DNA of 64,000 bases. It comes from Flagellimonas aurea. Lineage in GTDB: Bacteria; Bacteroidota; Bacteroidia; Flavobacteriales; Flavobacteriaceae. The stretch is from NCBI RefSeq assembly GCF_017313785.1, contig NZ_JAFLNL010000007.1, positions 208,186-272,185 of the forward strand. The letters run 5' to 3'. How positions within the stretch are numbered: the first letter of the stretch is position 1; each line of letters opens with the position of its first letter. The notes beneath the pieces were generated by a model that did no database searches, was not told where the DNA came from, and saw only the letters and a program-made list of their open reading frames with translations. Made by a program: the position numbers and the translations under genes. Below, piece by piece: positions 1 to 8,931 of this stretch.

Positions 1-134
1 TCACCTATGCCCAGGTCGCTAGAATGACCGAAAGAGAATATGATTTGCTAGACTCGATTACTGGAAGATTCCCAGGGCGTGCACAACGCGATGATTGGGC
101 TGGTCAGGCAAAGTTGTTAAACGATAAAAAATAA
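1..134 (+). CDS. C-terminal end of ActC-like (NrfD family) subunit of alternative complex III, partial
   Basis: Only the last 44 codons are present, in the frame starting at base 3 and stopping with TAA at 132-134; the 5' part lies before the window. The tail is hydrophilic and ends in LLNDKK, which fits a cytoplasmic end of a polytopic membrane subunit but carries no diagnostic motif. The identification rests on position: the next three genes are actD, actE and actF, and in this family actC (the NrfD/PsrC-like quinol-binding subunit) normally sits directly upstream of actD. The start codon of actD follows two bases after the stop, so the genes are co-transcribed. Confidence 0.6.
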   Translation, partial: TYAQVARMTEREYDLLDSITGRFPGRAQRDDWAGQAKLLNDKK

Positions 135-136
135 TT

Positions 137-664
137 ATGGCGTCAAAAGTTATACAGGCACTTTACAACGACGATGATGTGTTGATGCATGCCGTAAAAA
201 AGGTTAGGGCAGAGCACCATCATATTGAAGAAGTGTACACTCCCTTCCCGGTTCACGGTTTAGACAAGGCCATGGGATTGGCGGACACACGAATCGCTAT
301 CACATCCTTCCTTTACGGATGTTTGGGGCTAACCGTCGCCGTAGTTATGATGAACTTTATCATGATCGAGGATTGGCCTCAGGATATTGGGGGTAAACCA
401 AGTTTCAGTTACTTGGAAAACATGCCCGCCTTTGTTCCTATCATGTTCGAGCTTACGGTATTTTTTGCGGCTCACTTAATGGTGATCACTTTTTACCTAA
501 GAAGTAGAATGTGGCCGTTCAAAAAAGCCGAGAACCCTGATAAGCGTACCACCGATGATCACTTTTTGATGGAAATCGGTTTGCACGATAACGAAAATGA
601 ACTTGCCGAATTGTTGTGGGAAACAGGAGCGGTAGAAGTAAAAGTTACAGAAAAGGAGTCTTAA
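137..664 (+). CDS. actD: ActD, DUF3341 membrane subunit of alternative complex III
   Basis: This 175-residue protein matches the DUF3341/ActD subunit of the quinol:electron acceptor oxidoreductase that replaces the bc1 complex in many Bacteroidota. Two hydrophobic helices are visible, about residues 53-76 and 97-120, joined by a short loop containing the WPQDIGGKP segment typical of the family. A soluble N-terminal domain (about 1-50) and a charged C-terminal tail flank them. ActD has no known cofactor and is thought to be structural. It lies 2 bases after the preceding gene and 4 bases before actE, clearly within one operon. Identification is strong from both sequence and context. Confidence 0.9.
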   Translation: MASKVIQALYNDDDVLMHAVKKVRAEHHHIEEVYTPFPVHGLDKAMGLADTRIAITSFLYGCLGLTVAVVMMNFIMIEDWPQDIGGKPSFSYLENMPAFVPIMFELTVFFAAHLMVITFYLRSRMWPFKKAENPDKRTTDDHFLMEIGLHDNENELAELLWETGAVEVKVTEKES

Positions 665-668
665 TAAT

Positions 669-1238
669 ATGAAGCAATTAGGTAAAATAAGTGTTGTTTT
701 GGTACTGGTTATCTTCGCTGCATCTTGCGCGGACAAGAACAGTCCAAACTACCAATTCATGCCAAACATGTACGAACCTGTAGGATATGAGGCCTATCAA
801 GGTGTGGACAACGGATTGTTCCCCGATGGGACCGAGGCTATGTTGCCACCAGAAGGAACCATTTCCAGAGGATACATGCCCTATGAGTTTGAAAACACTC
901 CGGAAGGTAAAGAATTAGCAAGATTGAATACAAGTCCTTTGGATTCCTTGAAACAAGAGGAAAATTTGGTAAAAGGGGCGGAGCTTTATGCAATTTATTG
1001 TGCCGTTTGTCACGGGCCAAAAGGAGATGGGCAAGGCAATCTTGTAAAGAACGAAAAAATATTGGGTGTTCCCAGCTACGATGATGCAGCTAGAAATATT
1101 ACGGTAGGAACCACATACCACACTATTTATTACGGATTGAACTCAATGGGCTCGTACGCTTCACAATTCGCCAATGAAGAAGAAATGTGGCAAGTGTCCG
1201 AGTACGTGATGAAGTTAAAGGAAGACCTAACAAAATAA
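669..1238 (+). CDS. actE: ActE, monohaem cytochrome c lipoprotein of alternative complex III
   Basis: A 189-residue c-type cytochrome. The N-terminus is a lipoprotein signal with a lipobox ending FAASC, so Cys20 is the likely lipidation site and the protein is anchored on the periplasmic side. One haem c site is visible, CAVCH at residues 111-115, with Met160 (in GLNSMGSYA) the likely sixth ligand. ActE takes electrons from the complex III core and passes them towards the oxidase or a soluble carrier. It sits between actD and actF with 4- and 17-base gaps. Family and role are well supported. The exact electron partner is inferred from the coxBA genes that follow in the same operon. Confidence 0.92.
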   Translation: MKQLGKISVVLVLVIFAASCADKNSPNYQFMPNMYEPVGYEAYQGVDNGLFPDGTEAMLPPEGTISRGYMPYEFENTPEGKELARLNTSPLDSLKQEENLVKGAELYAIYCAVCHGPKGDGQGNLVKNEKILGVPSYDDAARNITVGTTYHTIYYGLNSMGSYASQFANEEEMWQVSEYVMKLKEDLTK

Positions 1239-1255
1239 TAGGATAAGAAGAAACT

Positions 1256-2590
1256 ATGTATACCTTTTCAAACAAACTTAGACTAGGATCTTTCATCGCC
1301 ATGGGGCTAGGATTCATTTTCCTTGTAATTGGTTTTATGTCTGCCCCATCAACTGTGGAAGAAGCCAAGGCCATGGTAGCAGTACACGATGATGGTCATG
1401 GAGGAGGACATGCAGAAGCGGCCACCGAAAGCCATGGAGATCAGGGCCACGGAGCAGAGGCTTCTCATGGTGAGGAACACGATTCTTCCCACGATGAGCA
1501 TTTGTTGAGCCAGTTGAAAAACAGGCCATGGTCCGCACTTTATGTAGCAGCCTTCTTTTTCTTTATGATATCATTGGGCGTATTGGCATTCTATGCCATA
1601 CAACGTGCAGCCCAAGCAGGTTGGTCCCCATTGCTCTTTAGGGTTATGGAGGGTATAACGGCGTACTTGGTTCCAGGAGGGATCATAGTATTTGTGATTT
1701 TGTTGCTCTCTGCAATGCACATGAACCACCTTTTTGTGTGGATGGATTCAGAAGTAGTTGCACACGATGAACTGCTTCAAGGAAAGGCTGGATATTTGAA
1801 CCCTACTTTCTTTTTGATCAGAGCCGCGATATTCTTGGGTGGATGGATTTTTTACCGTCAATATTCAAGAAAATTGTCTTTGGCCCAAGATGAATCGGAT
1901 GACAATACCAACTTTGTAAAAAACTTTAGATGGTCTGCCGGTTTCTTGGTATTTTACCTTGTAACCGAGTCCATGATGTCTTGGGACTGGATCATGAGTG
2001 TTGATCCACACTGGTTCAGTACCTTGTTCGGATGGTATGTGTTTGCCAGTATGTTTGTATCTGGTATCACGGTGATCGCGATGGTAACCGTTTACCTTAA
2101 ATCAAAAGGATATTTGGAGGATGTGAACAATAGCCATATCCATGATTTGGCCAAGTTCATGTTCGGTATCAGTATTTTCTGGACGTATCTGTGGTTCGCC
2201 CAGTTCATGTTGATTTGGTATGCAAACATTCCTGAGGAGGTTACCTATTATGTGGCAAGGTTCCAAGATTATAAACTTCCATTCTTCGGAATGTTGGTAC
2301 TGAACTTTGTGTTCCCGTTGTTAGTGCTTATGAACAGTGATTATAAGCGAATCAACTGGTTTGTTATCATGACCGGTATTGTGGTTCTATTTGGCCACTA
2401 TTTGGATATATTTAATATGATAATGCCTGCAACAGTTGGAGATCAATGGTTTATTGGTCTGCCTGAGATTGGTGGTATTTTGTTCTTCGGAGGTTTGTTC
2501 GTTTACTGGGTGTTTACCGCTTTGACAAAGGCGCCATTACAACCCAAACGAAACCCATTTATTGAGGAGAGTAGACATTTTCATTATTAA
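1256..2590 (+). CDS. actF: ActF, NrfD-like integral membrane subunit of alternative complex III
   Basis: A polytopic membrane protein of 444 residues matching ActF, the second NrfD-like subunit of alternative complex III, which contributes to quinol oxidation and possibly proton translocation. After a first helix (about 10-30) comes a hydrophilic loop with nine histidines between residues 44 and 82, rich also in Gly, Asp and Glu. The remaining roughly nine helices follow; the MSWDWIMSVDPHWFSTLFGWY segment is strongly typical of the family. The gene lies 17 bases after actE and 33 bases before coxB. The His-rich loop resembles a metal-binding stretch, but its function is unknown to me. Confidence 0.9.
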   Translation: MYTFSNKLRLGSFIAMGLGFIFLVIGFMSAPSTVEEAKAMVAVHDDGHGGGHAEAATESHGDQGHGAEASHGEEHDSSHDEHLLSQLKNRPWSALYVAAFFFFMISLGVLAFYAIQRAAQAGWSPLLFRVMEGITAYLVPGGIIVFVILLLSAMHMNHLFVWMDSEVVAHDELLQGKAGYLNPTFFLIRAAIFLGGWIFYRQYSRKLSLAQDESDDNTNFVKNFRWSAGFLVFYLVTESMMSWDWIMSVDPHWFSTLFGWYVFASMFVSGITVIAMVTVYLKSKGYLEDVNNSHIHDLAKFMFGISIFWTYLWFAQFMLIWYANIPEEVTYYVARFQDYKLPFFGMLVLNFVFPLLVLMNSDYKRINWFVIMTGIVVLFGHYLDIFNMIMPATVGDQWFIGLPEIGGILFFGGLFVYWVFTALTKAPLQPKRNPFIEESRHFHY

Positions 2591-2623
2591 TACATTACGA
2601 TTTAAGTCTTAGATAGATATACG

Positions 2624-3739
2624 ATGACTGCATTATTAACATTTACTGTTTTAGTATTGGTTGCGATTGCGATTTGGCAGATGACCAAAATTTTTGAACT
2701 ATCGCAAACTAAAACAGAACGCTCTGAGATAGCCAACGATTCCGACAACAAAAACAACGGATATTTGTTGTTTGCGTTCCTGATCTTTATTTACGGAATC
2801 ACAATTTTCAGTTTTGCCAAGTATTCCAAAATGCTTCTTCCAGAAGCCGCATCCGAACATGGTGGTGATTATGACCAGTTGATGTGGGTTTCATTCGCAA
2901 TCATATTCTTTGTGCAGACAATCACTCAGGCATTGTTGCACTACTTCGGGTATAAGTACAGGGGTGAAACAGGAAGAAAAGCTCTTTTCTTTGCTGATAA
3001 TGACAGATTGGAGTTTATCTGGACCATTATTCCGGTAATAGTGTTGGCGGGACTTATCCTTTGGGGATTGTACACATGGACCAATATTATGGACGTCAAC
3101 GAGGATGATGATCCATTGATCGTTGAGCTTTACGCCCAGCAATTCAACTGGACCGCTAGGTATGGCGGCGATGATAATGTTCTTGGTGAAGCCAATGTTA
3201 GGTTGATAGATATCGCAAATGCCAACATTCTAGGTATTGATGAATCCGACCCTAATGCCGAGGACGATGTTATCGTAAAGGAGTTGCACTTGCCAGTAGG
3301 AAGGAAGGTAAACTTTAAAATGAGGTCGCAGGATGTATTGCACTCTGCTTACATGCCTCACTTTAGAGCTCAGATGAACTGTGTTCCCGGTATGATCACA
3401 CAGTTTTCATTTACACCAACAGTGACCACAGAAGAAATAAGATTGAATCCCGATGTTGTGGATAAGGTAAAAAGAACCAATGCCATACGTGCTCAAAAAG
3501 GCGATGATCCATGGGAATTCGATTACATATTGTTGTGTAATAAAATATGCGGAAAATCTCACTATAACATGCAAATGAAGATTATAGTGGAGACCGAAGA
3601 GGAATTCAATGCTTGGATGGCAGAGCAGAAAACCTTTAAAGAATCTGTAATGGTTGATGAAGCAGAAACAGAAGAGCAGGTAGCCAGTACAGAAGAAGAG
3701 GCAGATGTTGAATCAGAAGAATCCGCTTCGGAAGAGTAA
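2624..3739 (+). CDS. coxB: Cytochrome c oxidase subunit II (CuA subunit)
   Basis: Subunit II of a haem-copper oxidase, 371 residues. It accepts electrons from cytochrome c at the binuclear CuA centre. The CuA ligands are visible: His240, Cys305, Cys309, His313 and Met316, in CNKICGKSHYNM. The residue between the cysteines usually given as Glu is Lys307; its ligand role is through the backbone, so the site should still form. Four hydrophobic segments occur (about 4-20, 46-65, 86-108, 130-152), two more than the classical subunit. A strongly acidic tail covers about 344-371. The gene lies between actF and coxA, so complex III and oxidase are encoded together, consistent with a supercomplex. Confidence 0.95.
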   Translation: MTALLTFTVLVLVAIAIWQMTKIFELSQTKTERSEIANDSDNKNNGYLLFAFLIFIYGITIFSFAKYSKMLLPEAASEHGGDYDQLMWVSFAIIFFVQTITQALLHYFGYKYRGETGRKALFFADNDRLEFIWTIIPVIVLAGLILWGLYTWTNIMDVNEDDDPLIVELYAQQFNWTARYGGDDNVLGEANVRLIDIANANILGIDESDPNAEDDVIVKELHLPVGRKVNFKMRSQDVLHSAYMPHFRAQMNCVPGMITQFSFTPTVTTEEIRLNPDVVDKVKRTNAIRAQKGDDPWEFDYILLCNKICGKSHYNMQMKIIVETEEEFNAWMAEQKTFKESVMVDEAETEEQVASTEEEADVESEESASEE

Positions 3740-3777
3740 CAAACAACTTAAAAGAATAACGAAAAATTAATTGGAAT

Positions 3778-5601
3778 ATGTCTGAAGTAGCCCATGTAAG
3801 TCACGATGATCACCACGATGATCATGGACATCACCATAAGGAAACTTTCATAACAAAATACATTTTCAGTCAGGACCATAAGATGATATCCAAGCAATAT
3901 CTGATCACCGGTCTAATCATGGGATTTATTGGTATTGCTATGTCATTGCTCTTTAGAATGCAGTTGGCATGGCCGGGCGAATCCTTTGGAATTTTTGAAG
4001 CTGTGCTTGGAAAATGGGCTCCAGATGGTGTTATGGATGCCGATATTTATTTGGCATTGGTTACCATCCACGGTACTTTGATGGTATTCTTCGTGTTAAC
4101 ACAGGGATTGAGTGGTACCTTCAGTAACCTTTTGATTCCACTACAGATCGGTGCAAGGGATATGGCTTCCGGATTTATGAACATGATTTCTTATTGGATG
4201 TTCTTTATTTCATCCGTCATCATGATTATTTCATTGTTCGTAGAGGCAGGTCCCGCGGCGGCAGGTTGGACCATTTATCCACCATTGAGTGCGCTTCCAA
4301 TGGCGCAGCCAGGTTCTGGTATGGGTATGACGCTTTGGTTGGTATCCATGGCTATATTTATCGCTTCCTCATTATTGGGATCATTGAACTACATCGTAAC
4401 CGTTATCAACCTTAGAACAAAAGGTATGTCCATGACACGCTTGCCATTGACAATCTGGGCTTTCTTTGTAACAGCTATTATCGGTGTTATCTCTTTCCCG
4501 GTATTGTTGTCAGCGGCCTTGTTATTGATCATGGATAGAAGCTTTGGAACATCTTTCTTCTTGTCGGATATCTTTATCCAAGGAGAGGTATTGCACTACC
4601 AAGGTGGTTCCCCAGTATTGTACGAGCACTTGTTCTGGTTCTTGGGTCACCCTGAGGTATATATTGTATTGTTGCCAGCATTGGGTATTACTTCCGAAGT
4701 AATGTCAACAAATGCGAGAAAACCAATTTTTGGATATAGAGCGATGGTTGCCTCCATCTTGGCAATTGCCTTCTTGTCCACGATTGTATGGGGTCACCAC
4801 ATGTTCGTATCCGGAATGAACCCGTTCTTGGGGTCTGTATTTACATTTACAACCCTTTTGATTGCGATACCATCAGCGGTAAAGGCATTTAACTATATCA
4901 CCACACTTTGGAAAGGTAACCTGCAGCTCAATCCTGCCATGTTGTTCTCCATTGGTTTGGTGTCAACATTTATCACCGGAGGTCTAACAGGTATTATTTT
5001 GGGTGATAGTACGTTGGATATCAACGTTCACGATACGTACTTCGTGGTAGCTCACTTCCACTTGGTAATGGGTATATCGGCATTGTACGGTATGTTTGCG
5101 GGTATCTATCACTGGTTCCCAAAAATGTTCCACGGCCGTATGATGAACAAAAACTTGGGTTACGTACACTTCTGGATCACCGCAGTCTGTGCCTATGGGG
5201 TATTCTTCCCAATGCACTTTGTGGGAATGGCAGGTGTGCCACGTCGTTACTACGAGAACACAGCGTTCCCTATGTTCGATGAATTGACCAACGTTCAGGT
5301 GTTGATGACCGTATTCGCAATTATTGCAGGTCTGGCCCAGTTGATATTCGTCTACAACTTTATCTCAAGTATATTCTACGGTAAAAAAGGACCTGTTAAC
5401 CCATGGGGCTCAAATACTTTGGAATGGACAACACCAAGGGAGCATATCCACGGTAACTGGCCAGGAGAAATTCCACACGTGTACCGTTGGGCATACGATT
5501 ATAGTAAAACATACGAAAATGGAGAGTACATCATTGCTGGACAGGATTTTGTCCCGCAAAACGTTCCACTTCAAGAGAACGAAGAAGAACTCAACCACTA
5601 A
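3778..5601 (+). CDS. coxA: Cytochrome c oxidase subunit I (haem-copper catalytic subunit)
   Basis: The catalytic subunit of an A-type haem-copper oxidase, 607 residues with about 12 or more membrane helices. It reduces oxygen to water and pumps protons. Visible ligands: His98 (low-spin haem), His291 with the cross-linked Tyr295 in GHPEVY, His340-His341 (CuB), and His426/His428 in the HDTYFVVAHFHLVMG segment. The N-terminus is unusual, with eight histidines between residues 6 and 20 alternating with Asp. coxB is 38 bases upstream and a strong terminator follows, so this gene ends the operon. The remaining oxidase subunits (III, IV) are encoded 21 kb away. Confidence 0.97.
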   Translation: MSEVAHVSHDDHHDDHGHHHKETFITKYIFSQDHKMISKQYLITGLIMGFIGIAMSLLFRMQLAWPGESFGIFEAVLGKWAPDGVMDADIYLALVTIHGTLMVFFVLTQGLSGTFSNLLIPLQIGARDMASGFMNMISYWMFFISSVIMIISLFVEAGPAAAGWTIYPPLSALPMAQPGSGMGMTLWLVSMAIFIASSLLGSLNYIVTVINLRTKGMSMTRLPLTIWAFFVTAIIGVISFPVLLSAALLLIMDRSFGTSFFLSDIFIQGEVLHYQGGSPVLYEHLFWFLGHPEVYIVLLPALGITSEVMSTNARKPIFGYRAMVASILAIAFLSTIVWGHHMFVSGMNPFLGSVFTFTTLLIAIPSAVKAFNYITTLWKGNLQLNPAMLFSIGLVSTFITGGLTGIILGDSTLDINVHDTYFVVAHFHLVMGISALYGMFAGIYHWFPKMFHGRMMNKNLGYVHFWITAVCAYGVFFPMHFVGMAGVPRRYYENTAFPMFDELTNVQVLMTVFAIIAGLAQLIFVYNFISSIFYGKKGPVNPWGSNTLEWTTPREHIHGNWPGEIPHVYRWAYDYSKTYENGEYIIAGQDFVPQNVPLQENEEELNH

Positions 5602-5620
5602 AAAAATAGTTATATTAGTG

Positions 5621-5653
5621 AAAAGGCCCGTCCAATTTGGATGGGCTTTTTTT
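5621..5653 (+). terminator. Rho-independent terminator after coxA
   Basis: An 8-bp stem (5626-5633 with 5639-5646, one G-T pair) with a 5-base loop is followed by a run of seven T. It closes the act-cox operon. Confidence 0.85.
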
Positions 5654-5681
5654 GTTGTAATATATTTTGAAGTGAATTGTA

Positions 5682-5689
5682 TATCTTTA
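5682..5689 (+). promoter_or_regulatory. Possible -7 element of the GIN-domain gene
   Basis: TATCTTTA resembles the Bacteroidota -7 box TAnnTTTG. No well-spaced TTG lies upstream (nearest about 24 bases away). A promoter is expected here because a strong terminator precedes the gene, but the match itself is weak. Confidence 0.28.
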
Positions 5690-5721
5690 AAAAGCATTTC
5701 CCCTATCAATAGACCATAGTG

Positions 5722-6546
5722 ATGAAAAAGATCGTAATCCTACTTTTAGTTTTAGTTCCGATAGCGACCACCGCTCAGCGTAAGCCCAAAATAAAAGGAA
5801 GCCGCATTGTAACACAGGTGAGCGAGGAACTTCCGCCTTTTAATGCCGTTATTTTGAATGATGACCTTGAAATCAATTTAAAGAAATCTTTAGGCCCTGG
5901 CTATCACCTTGTAGCTGACGATAACTTGGTGGACATTCTAAAATTCGAGGTCAATGATGGTACATTGGTAATAAGTTCCTACTACAACATCACAGCAAAA
6001 AAGGAGTTGGAAATCACGGTGAATTATACCCAGCTCAATTCCATTACGGTGAAAAATGGAATCATGGTCTCCACTGATGTCATTCAATCCGAGGAGCTGT
6101 TTGTAGATGGTTTCAATAATACCAAGTTGGATATTAAGGCCAATGCCGATGTTATGGACATTAATTTGGAGGACACCAGTAGCGGTGATTTTCATGTAGA
6201 GGTGGATTCGCTGAACGTAAACCTGAACAAAAGGGCCCAGGCCTATGTGTACGCGCAGATAAATTCCGGTGTTTTGGATTTGGAAGGAAATTCATCGTTG
6301 GCTATGGAGGGCACTTCGGATAGATTACATGCCAATTTGCTGGACGATGCCAACTATAAGGGCGAAACCATGCAGATAAATTCAGCGCAACTGGAAATTA
6401 CCGGAACCGCTAATGCAAGGGTATATTCTTTTGGTAATATTTCGATAAAATCATCAGGAAGCGCGGGTATTTATCTGTACGGTACCCCAAAAATTACCAT
6501 TGAAGAGTTTTTAGGTACCTCCCAGCTCATCAAAAAGGAAGATTGA
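5722..6546 (+). CDS. Secreted GIN-domain (DUF2807) beta-helix protein
   Basis: A 274-residue exported protein. A signal peptide (MKKIVILLLVLVPIATTAQ) precedes a region rich in short beta-strand repeats with many Asn, Asp, Gly and Ser residues, matching the GIN domain (DUF2807), also called the putative auto-transporter adhesin head domain. Members are common in Bacteroidota; their function is not established. I chose ATG at 5722; a GTG one codon earlier is possible but less likely. The gene stands alone between the act-cox terminator and a convergent acyl-CoA oxidase-like gene, whose stop lies 3 bases away. Family placement is fairly secure; role unknown. Confidence 0.75.
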   Translation: MKKIVILLLVLVPIATTAQRKPKIKGSRIVTQVSEELPPFNAVILNDDLEINLKKSLGPGYHLVADDNLVDILKFEVNDGTLVISSYYNITAKKELEITVNYTQLNSITVKNGIMVSTDVIQSEELFVDGFNNTKLDIKANADVMDINLEDTSSGDFHVEVDSLNVNLNKRAQAYVYAQINSGVLDLEGNSSLAMEGTSDRLHANLLDDANYKGETMQINSAQLEITGTANARVYSFGNISIKSSGSAGIYLYGTPKITIEEFLGTSQLIKKED

Positions 6547-6549
6547 CGA

Positions 6550-8802
6550 TTACTTTGTAATCGGTGCGGTCATGCAATGTTCAGGAATACCGAAGCCATC
6601 CACCAATACTTCAATATGTGGCCTAAGCTCCGTGGACAAACGTTCTACACGTTGACGGATGGCCTTGGATTTGGTATTGCCGATGTATCCTTGCTCCAAA
6701 AACCACCTCGCATCCGAATTTATTTGGTCCAAGGCATATAGGCAACCCACCTTTTCCATTAAAGCACGGTATTTAAGGTCGGTAATACCTTCGATGTGGT
6801 CACAAAAAATGCTATAGGATAATTCCACACTATATGCTTTTCCCAAGGCTAGTAAATGTGACTGAACCTTTAAAAAAGCTTGGTACGCGGGAACCCCTTT
6901 TTTGATATAGTCCCGTATGCGCATCGCCAAGGTGTATGTAAGCCTTCTGTTCCGATAATCAAACGCATGTTTATGGAACTTTGGATTATAAAGGTGCTCG
7001 GCATCGACTTTGTTCGAATAGAGTGGGTTGATGGCCGTAAGCTTATCCGTAAGCTGTGTCTGCAAAAGTTTAAGTACCGATGTAAAACCGGCACTATTGA
7101 ACTCAGCCCTAAAGTCCGATAGAATGCCTTTGGCCGCTAGTTGTAGCAAAACGGTGTTATCACCTTCAAAAGTGGTAAAAATATCTACATCGCCCTTAAG
7201 GTCCGCAATGTGGTTCTCCAAAAGATAGCCCTTCCCGCCACATGCTTCCCTGCATTCCTGAATGGCATCATTGGCGTACCATGTGATGATGGATTTGAGG
7301 CCCGCCACCTGTGTCTCTATCTTTCGCTTATCAGGTTGAGTGTCGTCACTGTAGCGTTTCATCATATCCTCCAACGTAAAATGATACACGTAGGCCGCTG
7401 CAATTTTTGGGGTCAACCGTAATTGATGGGTGGGGTAGTCCATGATCAAGTCCTCCTGTATTTTCACATTGTCGTTGAACTGCCTACGGTTAAGTGCATA
7501 TTTTACCGCAATGGACAAGGCCATTTTGCTGCCTCCCAGAGCACCCCGGGCCACACAAATACGTCCGCCCACCAAAGTTCCCAACATAGTAAAAAATCGC
7601 TTATTGGGATTTTTGATGGAGGAAAAGTACGAACCATCATCTTTGATTTCCCCGTATTTGTTCAGCAAGTTTTGTCTGGGGACCTTTACATTGTTGAACC
7701 AAATTTTTCCATTGTCCACTCCGTTCAGCCCCAATTTATAGCCATTGTCCTCGATGGTGATGCCCTCCAATGTCTCATGATTTTCGTTCCTTAGGGGAAC
7801 CAGAATAGCATGTACCCCTTCATTTTTGCCATCGACGATCAACTGCGCAAAAACGGATGCCATTTTGGAATGCAATGCGTTGCCAATGTATTCCTTGTTG
7901 TCGTTCTTTCCTGGGGTATGTATAATAATGGAGTCCGATGCTTTATCGTAAGTAGCGGTTGTTTTGATGCCACGTACATTGGAACCGTGCCCGGTTTCTG
8001 TCATCGCAAAACAGCCCAGTAATTTTGTTTTCCCTGCGTCGGTCAAATATTGGTCATGGTGCTTTTTTGTCCCTAATTTTTGGATGCTTCCACCAAAAAG
8101 CCCGAACTGGACACCAAATTTTATGGCCAAACTGCCGTCCACGAACATCAAATGTTCAAAAATAGCTGCATAAGCGGGCATATTGTCAGTTCCTCCATAT
8201 GCATCAGGATAAGCCATTGCACCGTATCCGGCCTCGCCTAAAAGCTGGACCTGTTTCAAAACCCTATTCCGGAATTCATCTTTATCCCGTAAAATTTCCC
8301 AAGCAAAATCAGGTTTATCCAAAAACTTCCGGAACTCATATACTTCCTCGGCATGTTCACCTTTTAAAATAGTGTCCAGAACATCGGCATCGTATTCGTC
8401 CGAAGTTTTCTCGTGTACCACTTCTACATCAAAGAGATGGTTGTAATGGTTGGGCTGTATGCCCAAATGAATTTCGATATGCTTTAATTGCTCGTTCAAC
8501 TCCTCGTTTTTCACCAATCTTTGGCTGAGTGAGGTTAGAGGGTAGGTGTCGCTCTCAATCAGTTTTACTTTGGAAGTGGCAATGGTCTGCTTCCAGTTTT
8601 TGATTTCATCATCATGCGGAGGACGGTTTTTGTGCAACCAATTGCCTAATTGTTTTTTCTCTTCACTCGTCAGTGTTTCATCCAGCGCTATTACCTTTTG
8701 AACAACGGATATTTCGGAAGCGGAGAGAAGGTCATCGGACCAAATGACATAGAAAAAAGGGATGTATTGTAGAATTCCAGTGGAATAATCTGTGGTAACC
8801 AT
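6550..8802 (-). CDS. Acyl-CoA oxidase-like acyl-CoA dehydrogenase family enzyme
   Basis: A 750-residue flavoprotein, about twice the size of an ordinary acyl-CoA dehydrogenase. The mid-region carries the substrate/FAD motif LLGCFAMTETGHGSNVRG, typical of acyl-CoA oxidases. The C-terminal half has FTTFEGDNTVLLQLAAKG, which contains the catalytic glutamate region of that family (FEGD). An additional N-terminal alpha domain (about 1-150) is also oxidase-like. The reaction would be alpha,beta-desaturation of an acyl-CoA in fatty acid beta-oxidation. Whether electrons go to oxygen or an electron-transfer flavoprotein cannot be told from sequence. It is transcribed alone, divergent from ruvB and convergent with the GIN-domain gene. 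Confidence 0.82.
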   Translation of the reverse strand: MVTTDYSTGILQYIPFFYVIWSDDLLSASEISVVQKVIALDETLTSEEKKQLGNWLHKNRPPHDDEIKNWKQTIATSKVKLIESDTYPLTSLSQRLVKNEELNEQLKHIEIHLGIQPNHYNHLFDVEVVHEKTSDEYDADVLDTILKGEHAEEVYEFRKFLDKPDFAWEILRDKDEFRNRVLKQVQLLGEAGYGAMAYPDAYGGTDNMPAYAAIFEHLMFVDGSLAIKFGVQFGLFGGSIQKLGTKKHHDQYLTDAGKTKLLGCFAMTETGHGSNVRGIKTTATYDKASDSIIIHTPGKNDNKEYIGNALHSKMASVFAQLIVDGKNEGVHAILVPLRNENHETLEGITIEDNGYKLGLNGVDNGKIWFNNVKVPRQNLLNKYGEIKDDGSYFSSIKNPNKRFFTMLGTLVGGRICVARGALGGSKMALSIAVKYALNRRQFNDNVKIQEDLIMDYPTHQLRLTPKIAAAYVYHFTLEDMMKRYSDDTQPDKRKIETQVAGLKSIITWYANDAIQECREACGGKGYLLENHIADLKGDVDIFTTFEGDNTVLLQLAAKGILSDFRAEFNSAGFTSVLKLLQTQLTDKLTAINPLYSNKVDAEHLYNPKFHKHAFDYRNRRLTYTLAMRIRDYIKKGVPAYQAFLKVQSHLLALGKAYSVELSYSIFCDHIEGITDLKYRALMEKVGCLYALDQINSDARWFLEQGYIGNTKSKAIRQRVERLSTELRPHIEVLVDGFGIPEHCMTAPITK

Positions 8803-8916
8803 AAAGGGGTAAATTGACGAATTTTAAACTTATCTAAGGTAAGGTTTAGATTTTTAAGAAGTGAGTTCAAAACGGTATTTTAGTGCTTAGGACATTAGGT
8901 GGATTCCGTTTTCAAC

Positions 8917-8924
8917 TATATTTG
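8917..8924 (+). promoter_or_regulatory. -7 element of ruvB, very close to the start codon
   Basis: TATATTTG is an exact TAnnTTTG match. Only 7 bases separate it from the preferred ATG at 8932, so a start of transcription at the usual distance would leave almost no leader. No TTG is found at the expected -33 position. Confidence 0.45.
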
Positions 8925-8931
8925 TTCAACC

